Shown piece by piece: positions 58,561 to 64,000 of a stretch of DNA of 64,000 nt; the stretch's first letter is position 1; every line of letters begins with the position of its first letter. The notes under the pieces are model-generated. The model made no database searches. It had not been told where the DNA came from and saw only the letters and a program-made list of their open reading frames with translations. The translations under genes were made by a program, and so were the position numbers. Source of the DNA: Desarmillaria ectypa (Eukaryota; Basidiomycota; Agaricomycetes; Agaricales; Physalacriaceae); contig JAUDYN010000004.1 in assembly GCA_030407005.1 (NCBI GenBank), forward strand, positions 3,286,001 through 3,350,000, given 5' to 3'.

Positions 58561-59477
58561 TCACGCGCCAACTTCCACGGAAGGCGCCGTGTTGGTAGTC
58601 TCGGACTCTGCCTTAAATCCGACAAGAAATACAAATTAGTCTTTATCCCAAGAAACGAAGAAGCAGGGTTCTCACAGCACGTTTAGCTTGCGCCTTCATT
58701 GCGAAATAATCCTTGTGTAACCCACACTCCGTCTTCTCCTTCCCAGCCCACCTTCCAGCCCTTTCGTCTTGACCTTCCTCAACCTTCGCCGTGCTGTGCC
58801 AATCCCCAACACTTCGGTATCCCTGATCAAGCAGTTTATTTCGAGGAACCTCGTTATCAGTGATGTACCAATCCACCATGGGGAACGGCCAAGCAAAAAG
58901 AGGGTTCAGCTTGACCAATCCCGTTTCGTCCACCTCGACCGGCTTAAGCCCAGCACGATCAGCCCCTTGGGAGGCTCGTCGACCAGTGATAACCGACGTC
59001 ACGCCAAGTTCCTCGTAGGCGCGCCGCGCAGGCTCAACCTAAAACCAAAATGAGTACTAGAAGGAACCCACGGTGAAATCTCACCTTAACAGCAAAATCA
59101 TATGTCTCCTCATCTCGCTCCCACAGCTTTTCGCCATATTTCTTCTCGAAGTCCTGTACCGTCTCGCACCCCTCCGGTTTGTAAACATTTACCGGGACCC
59201 CATATCGCTTCTTTACCTCTTCCACAAGCTCGTATGTTTCTGGGAAGTGATACAGCGTGTCGATAAATATCAAAGGCGGTGGAGATTTCGTGATCTTCGA
59301 CAGCATGTCTATCGCAACCATCCCAGTGAGCCCAAAGGCTGTGGTCTGGTACAGCCCTGGAAGATGCTCTACAGCCCACTCCAGGATCTCTTCTGGAGTA
59401 TTCTCAATGAGCTGTTTGTTGATGGCATCCAGGGTATCGTTCGAAATGGGAAGAGTGAGAGGTGTAGACGAAGTCAT
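58561..59477 (-). CDS. MET16: 3'-phosphoadenylylsulfate (PAPS) reductase
   Basis: Reduces PAPS to sulfite with thioredoxin in sulfate assimilation, cytosolic. About 270 residues from three exons, with introns near 59045-59080 and 58613-58675. Landmarks: TTAFGLTGMVAIDML (nucleotide-binding loop), LIFIDTLYHFPETY, SVITGRRASQGADRA, FPMVDWYITDNEVP, YRSVGDWHSTAKV and the catalytic cysteine motif KTECGLHKDY (ECGxH), which is diagnostic of the family. The last exon encodes a short acidic tail ending near SVEVGA. The ATG at 59477 gives MTSSTPLTLPISNDTLD. Catalytic residues are complete. Confidence 0.95.
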
Positions 59478-60039
59478 CGATGATATCGGATCTGTGGGTC
59501 AACGACAGATGTTAAGCACCTTTTTATATTCAAGATTCAACTGTTAGTAAGTATCTTCAACATGGTCAGTGACAGCCATACCGTGCAAAGTTCAGTCAGC
59601 ATTTTCTGATCCTTGGTGGACAACTTGCGATGAGTTGAGCGAGACTCACGTCATTAGCGCGAATCCATCACGTGAGGGATGCTACCCGCCGACTTGTGCC
59701 GAGTCGGAGAGTCCCGAACGGTAAATCTTCGGCGCGTTCCTGCCTCCACTCCGTCGCCAAAGTACTCCTCCGTGATCGGTGGAAGCGTCCATTGTCAAAG
59801 CATCGAGGTCTGGAACTGTTCGACTCCCCCCGCTTATTGATTTTCCCCGCACAAGTTACGAGAACCGTCAAAAAAAATTTATTGAAAGATCCGGAAGGCA
59901 CAGCAAAAACCAGAAACTCATTATATACTAAAGATACAGTACGTCTATGAAGTAGCCTGCAAGTCTACTACGTGCGACGCAAGAGAAAGTCCACGCTGTC
60001 GCACTGACATGTAACCGAATGATAATCTATAGAAGAGCC
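59478..60039. other. Promoter spacer, PAPS reductase
   Basis: 562 bp between the MET16 start and the Rcf2 stop, both on the minus strand. No coding motif; should contain the MET16 promoter. Confidence 0.4.
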
Positions 60040-61027
60040 TTAAAGGCCGGAAGCAAGTCGGCGAGCCTCGGGTGAAGCAAGCTGTTTCAGGTGTGCTTCT
60101 TCATCCTTACGTGCACGCTCCTGCTGTTCGAGCTGCAATGAAACCGTTAGAACATGCGCAATGGAGTCAAGCACGGTCGTTACTTACCACGTCCATCCAA
60201 GAATGATCCATGACCTGTGGAGGACAGATATTAAGACATATATTTTGGCTTGCAACAGAGTAAATACTGACTGGAGCAGAGTGGCGGCTCTGGTGAGCCT
60301 TGAAGGCTGCAGTTCCTAGGATGAGGGCAATCGCTAGTGCCTGAGCCCACATACGGGCTTGCACAACCTGTCCGCCGGGTCAGACCATGGGTAAGTAAAA
60401 TATAAGCGGCAGCCACACCTTTTGAGAAGTCGTTTGTAATCTTGAAACAACATCAGCTGCCATTCAACATGAATAACCATACAACCACTCACTTGTCTCG
60501 CGCAATGATAGCACCAGCCAACCCGAGACTGGCAGCCCAGCCACCCAAAAATACAGAATATTCATGTCGCTGAGCCCAGTCCGTCAGCCTTCCACCGAAT
60601 GTCAGATTTTGCCATCGTTCTTCTTTCTGACGTTCCTTCTCGTCGAGCAACTCGGCAGTTGAATCCCGCCTAGGATCATACCCATTTCAGAGAAAAAGTC
60701 TCCCGCCAAGTACGAAACACTCACCATTGAGATTTGTCGAATTCAATACCACGGCGTTCAGCTTGGATAACGAATGTAGGCGCCGCAAACAAAATTATAC
60801 CGAGAGCTTTGAGAGAAGGAGGAAGGGCACGGTAGCCTGCATGAATGCGACCCAAAGCGGCTGAGCCTGCCATGCCAAGTCCAGTTCCAACAACAAAGCC
60901 CTCTGCAGCACCCCGCATAGTTGCATTGTTGTGCCCGACGAGCTGCTCTTCTGTCAAATCGATCTGTACGACACCTGTTAACACCGGCAAGATGAAAGAA
61001 TATGTAGGTTTCGTCACATACCTTCAT
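60040..61027 (-). CDS. RCF2: Rcf2/HIG1-domain respiratory supercomplex factor
   Basis: Inner mitochondrial membrane protein linking respiratory complexes III and IV. About 220 residues from seven exons, several very small: exon 1 codes just MK (6 nt, 61022-61027), another exon is 22 nt (LQTTSQK) and one is 27 nt (VMDHSWMDV). The N-terminal half has DLTEEQLVGHNNATMRGA and two hydrophobic helices. The C-terminal half carries the HIG1-type pattern (RMWAQALAIALILGTAAFKA, after HEYSVFLGGWAASLGLAGAI). The tail is charged (EQQERARKDEEAHLKQL). The 6-nt exon is defined by GTATGT to GTACAG around 60964-61021. A TATA box lies about 88 bp upstream of the ATG. Confidence 0.86.
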
Positions 61028-61114
61028 TTTTAAAAGTCAAAGGGAAGGGAGGGGCTGGTTGGTTGGTCGTAACGAGAGGAGAAAGGAATGATGGGATAAC
61101 CGAGGGGGCCGAAG

Positions 61115-61122
61115 CTTATATA
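61115..61122 (-). promoter_or_regulatory. TATA box of the Rcf2 gene
   Basis: TATATAAG on the minus strand, about 88 bp upstream of the ATG. Confidence 0.5.
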
Positions 61123-61863
61123 CGGGCCCTCTCAGCTTAGTGGGCCACAACAACAAGCAGCAATGGAGCATCGGAATTACATCATGTGATATGACGCCCC
61201 CGGACCAAATCGGGTGAAGAGAAACGCTGTCCAATGATATCCCCGCAAAAGTCCTCCTCACCGATGACCGCCAGAGAATATCCGATCACGCAAGACATTG
61301 AGAGATGTCATGCAACGAAACAGTGACTTCTGTTTTGAATGACCGTTCCCAAGCGGTATCCGACTTCGACCGTCAATTCGGAAAATATGAGGAAGAACAC
61401 GGAGCATGAGTACGAACAAATTCGGACATGAGCTCTCGCTTCAGAGATGCCCCTTGGCCCTTGCATGTGGGTACATTCCTAGTGTGATCATTTTATGGGC
61501 ACATGCGCTCGGGAAGAGCTCGCTCTGGGTCTTTCAGGCAGGCAATCAACAGCGCTGGTGCCCCAACAGCGGACGGGCAGATCACCGTAAACATCGTATA
61601 TATATATATGAATCAATGTCTGTGCATAGGTGCACAAGTGGTGTGATGGTATCCAATCCCTTGGATGATTTGACTCGTCGCTCGTTAGCGATCGAGAATG
61701 AAAAAATTGTATATTTCGTGCGTACATATGAATGCTGCCTAATGCTACCTATGTGACTACCTAATAAGATATTGTAAAAAAAAAGCAGAAAGCGAAAGCG
61801 GGAAGTACTGTACTATAGATGGCGTGGCGGAGCAGAAGTTGAACGATAGAAAAAAATGGAAGT
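61123..61863. other. Spacer between Rcf2 and Nup98
   Basis: About 740 bp. No gene: the 116-codon frame at 61406-61756 has no motif and runs over a short TA-repeat. It holds the Rcf2 upstream region and the Nup98 3' end. Confidence 0.4.
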
Positions 61864-64000
61864 TCAGAAATGGTCCACGGTAAAGGTCCACGTGCCATCT
61901 TTCCCATTGAAGCTTTCAAAGTGGGTATCCTTCATGTTCTTCAGCCGCTTTAAGTGCTTGATAGCCTGGGGATGCGTCTCATCCTTAATAGGTTCCCGGT
62001 TAGCCTTGTCCACGGCCCAACAACGTTTCAAGGATATTCTCGCTCGAACATTGAGACCCGAACCTGGGGGTGGCTTATCGACGTCTTCACTATCTGGATA
62101 GACGCTGCACTCCTTGTCGTCAAACCGGACGATATCCCCCAACAAGGATCCGAGTTTTGGTAGTCCTGTCAAATCGACAGGCTCAAGGAAGTGGATCTCG
62201 CCATACCCCTCGCGACCAACTACAAGGTCTTTGAAAGACGATATTTGATCGTAACCACAGCCCTTCAGTATTTCCATACCAGGTTTCACCCAGTACTCAC
62301 CCTCATCAAGAGTGTTGGATGAATCGACGTCCGCACCGTCACTTCCTGGAGCGTTCTGTGGGGCAAACGTGGGGTTATGAGATCGAGGGGTCGGAGAGGA
62401 CGATGGTATAAACTGCTTGGCTGATTGGGTGCGCTCTTCCGCTTCCTTTTCACGTTGAGCGATGCTCAACGCAGGACTGAAAGTGACCTTTGCGCGCCCA
62501 GGTGTGTTGCTTGGTGACTTGATGTACAAATCTGAGGGGACCACCTTCTTGTCGAAGATTAGCTTTTTGACGCTCCTCTTCTGACCACTTCCCAAAGATG
62601 GACTGGCGCTGCGACCAAGTAGTGAGTCAGAAGGTTTGATGTCAGCTGACTTGGAAACCGACAGGGCGAGGGGTGCTCCCTGAGAGAAGTTCAAGCCCGA
62701 GACCGAAGATATGGACCCTGAGGATGCGAATCCACGTAGTTTTGAACTGGCTGGAGAAAATCCGAGCTGCATACGAGGGACCGGAGATCTGGTGGGAACA
62801 TCGACAAAAAAACTGGCTTTTTTCTTCGTAGATTGATCCAAAGAGACAGCTTGGGGTCCAGGAGGTAACATGGAGAATATCGGCAGATTTGTAGCAATTG
62901 GCTGCGATATTGATGCAGTAAGAGTGCCTTGAGCACCGGGCACGGAGGCGGAGGCGTTAAACGTATTCCCGGAACCTCCGAATAATCCGGTAGACTGTCC
63001 AGTCGACATCGAGGTGCCAAGAGGCTTATTGCCGAATAAGGATGAACCAAATGCATTCTGCTGAGTTCCTTGTTGATTTGGAGTGGTCCCAAATATGTTG
63101 CTTTGCGGCGCGGGGTTGGCGGGCTGCTGTTGTTGTTGACCAAAACTGGTACCAAAAAGCGGCTGCGTTTGACCAGCAGGTTTATTACCGAACAAACCGA
63201 GCGTGTTCTGACCGGCTTGACTCTGTTGTTGCTGCTGCTGACTGTTATTCGCGCCAAAAAGACTGCTACCGGTGTTGAAGAGACCACCGCTTCCTTGGTT
63301 CTGAGTGGTACCACCACCACCACCGAACACTGTTGAGAAGTCAGCTCCTCTATTCGGTATAGAGTATAGGTGAGACGTACGAGGGTTGGGCTGTTGTTGT
63401 TGTTGTTGCTGCTGCTGCTGCTGATTGCTATTGCTGCCAAACGCACCACCGCCAAATAATGAGGAAGTCTGTGGTTGATTTGGTTGCGGTTGATTCGGTT
63501 GACCGAATACGTTTGTTCCACCAAACGCATTCGTGGCCTGGCCGGAGGGTTGTGATGGTTGTCCAAAGACGTTCTTATTTGCAGTGGCCGCTATAGATCA
63601 GATCAGTCATTCGGAACCTCAACGTTGTAGTAACTCATCGTACCTCCAAAGGCTCCAAGGCCCGTATTTGTGGCAGGCTGTCCAAAAACGCTGGTCTGTT
63701 GTTGTTGTTGCTGCTGCTGCTGCTGATTACCGGTTTGACCAAATGCGCCGCCACCACCACCGAATGCACTTGTACCTATTCGATGCCAGTAATCAGCTGT
63801 GATTATTATGATAATAAAGAGACCCACCGCTTGAGGTGCCAAAGCCTCCAAAGGCAGAAGAAGCAGGCTTATTAAACGCATTTGTGCCGCCAAAGGCTCC
63901 ACCGGTTTGCTGTTGTCCAAATGTACCAAAGGCAGATTGTGGTTGTGCTGGTTGTTGTTGGGACTGCTGAGGCTGGCCAAAAGCACCACCGCTACCGAAC
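61864..64000 (-). CDS. Nup98-type FG nucleoporin (5' end off window)
   Basis: Central-channel FG nucleoporin, partial because the N-terminus lies past the right edge. The visible part is GLFG/FG-rich with polyglutamine runs (about 63200-64000), then a Ser/Pro-rich linker, then the C-terminal folded domain (61864-62300): EYWVKPGMEILKGCGYDQIS, FKDLVVGREGYGEIHFLEPV, VRARISLKRCW and GTWTFTVDHF. This fits the Nup98 autoproteolytic domain. In most relatives HF is followed by Ser and the Nup96 part; here the stop codon TGA comes right after HF, so Nup96 must be separate. Introns lie near 63330-63385 and 63590-63640 and near 63775-63825. Closest yeast types would be Nup100/Nup116/Nup145N; which one is not decided. 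Confidence 0.9.

Noticed and set aside
62691..63566. 291-codon minus-strand frame overlapping Nup98
   Set aside because: Shifted frame of polyglutamine and FG codons.
1..64000. CRISPR arrays, operons, bacterial promoters, riboswitches
   Set aside because: The window is eukaryotic; I saw no spaced direct repeats or bacterial-type features.

Overview
The window looks like nuclear DNA from a filamentous basidiomycete, most likely an agaricomycete mushroom. The genes are eukaryotic, packed on both strands and cut by many introns of about 45-60 nt with GTRNGT donors. Family-specific clues agree: a KDM5 demethylase with three PHD fingers, a Cyr1-type adenylate cyclase with Ras-association, LRR, PP2C-like and cyclase domains, a short secreted tyrosinase, and F-box/LRR proteins of agaricomycete style. 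All spliced models were joined by eye from reading frame, splice motifs and protein family patterns; none rests on a database search.

Layout, left to right. 0.8-6.7 kb: KDM5 histone H3K4 demethylase (+). 7.1-9.5 kb: CorA/Alr1-type magnesium transporter (-). 9.8-15.6 kb: adenylate cyclase (-). 17.3-18.7 kb: secreted tyrosinase (-). 18.7-22.0 kb: gene-poor, with a decayed F-box gene. 22.1-36.3 kb: dense housekeeping block: PP4 regulatory subunit 3 (-), Tom20 (+), SET/MYND protein (+), epoxide-hydrolase-like alpha/beta hydrolase (-), Btz/CASC3-domain protein (+), Trm10 (-), acyl-protein thioesterase (+). 36.3-40.7 kb: no supportable gene. 40.7-52.4 kb: F-box/LRR protein (+), tail-anchored coiled-coil protein (-), FG-repeat nucleoporin with an N-terminal membrane segment (-), cytochrome b5 (+), RNase III with dsRBD (-). 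52.4-58.5 kb: a graveyard of duplicated and broken pieces (Tom20, alpha/beta hydrolase and SET copies from 26.8-30.4 kb, a degenerate ~145-bp tandem repeat, a broken transposon-like gene). 58.6-64.0 kb: PAPS reductase (-), Rcf2/HIG1 protein (-), and the 3' part of a Nup98-type nucleoporin (-) running off the right edge.

The genes do not form a pathway cluster. Shared themes are the mitochondrion (Tom20, Rcf2), the nuclear pore (two FG nucleoporins), RNA metabolism (Btz, Trm10, RNase III), chromatin (KDM5, SET) and signalling (adenylate cyclase, PP4R3, thioesterase). The most notable points are a POM121-like nucleoporin architecture, a Nup98 gene that stops at the usual autocleavage site, very small exons carrying active-site residues in the tyrosinase and RNase III genes, and the rearranged partial copy of a three-gene block about 27 kb from its source.
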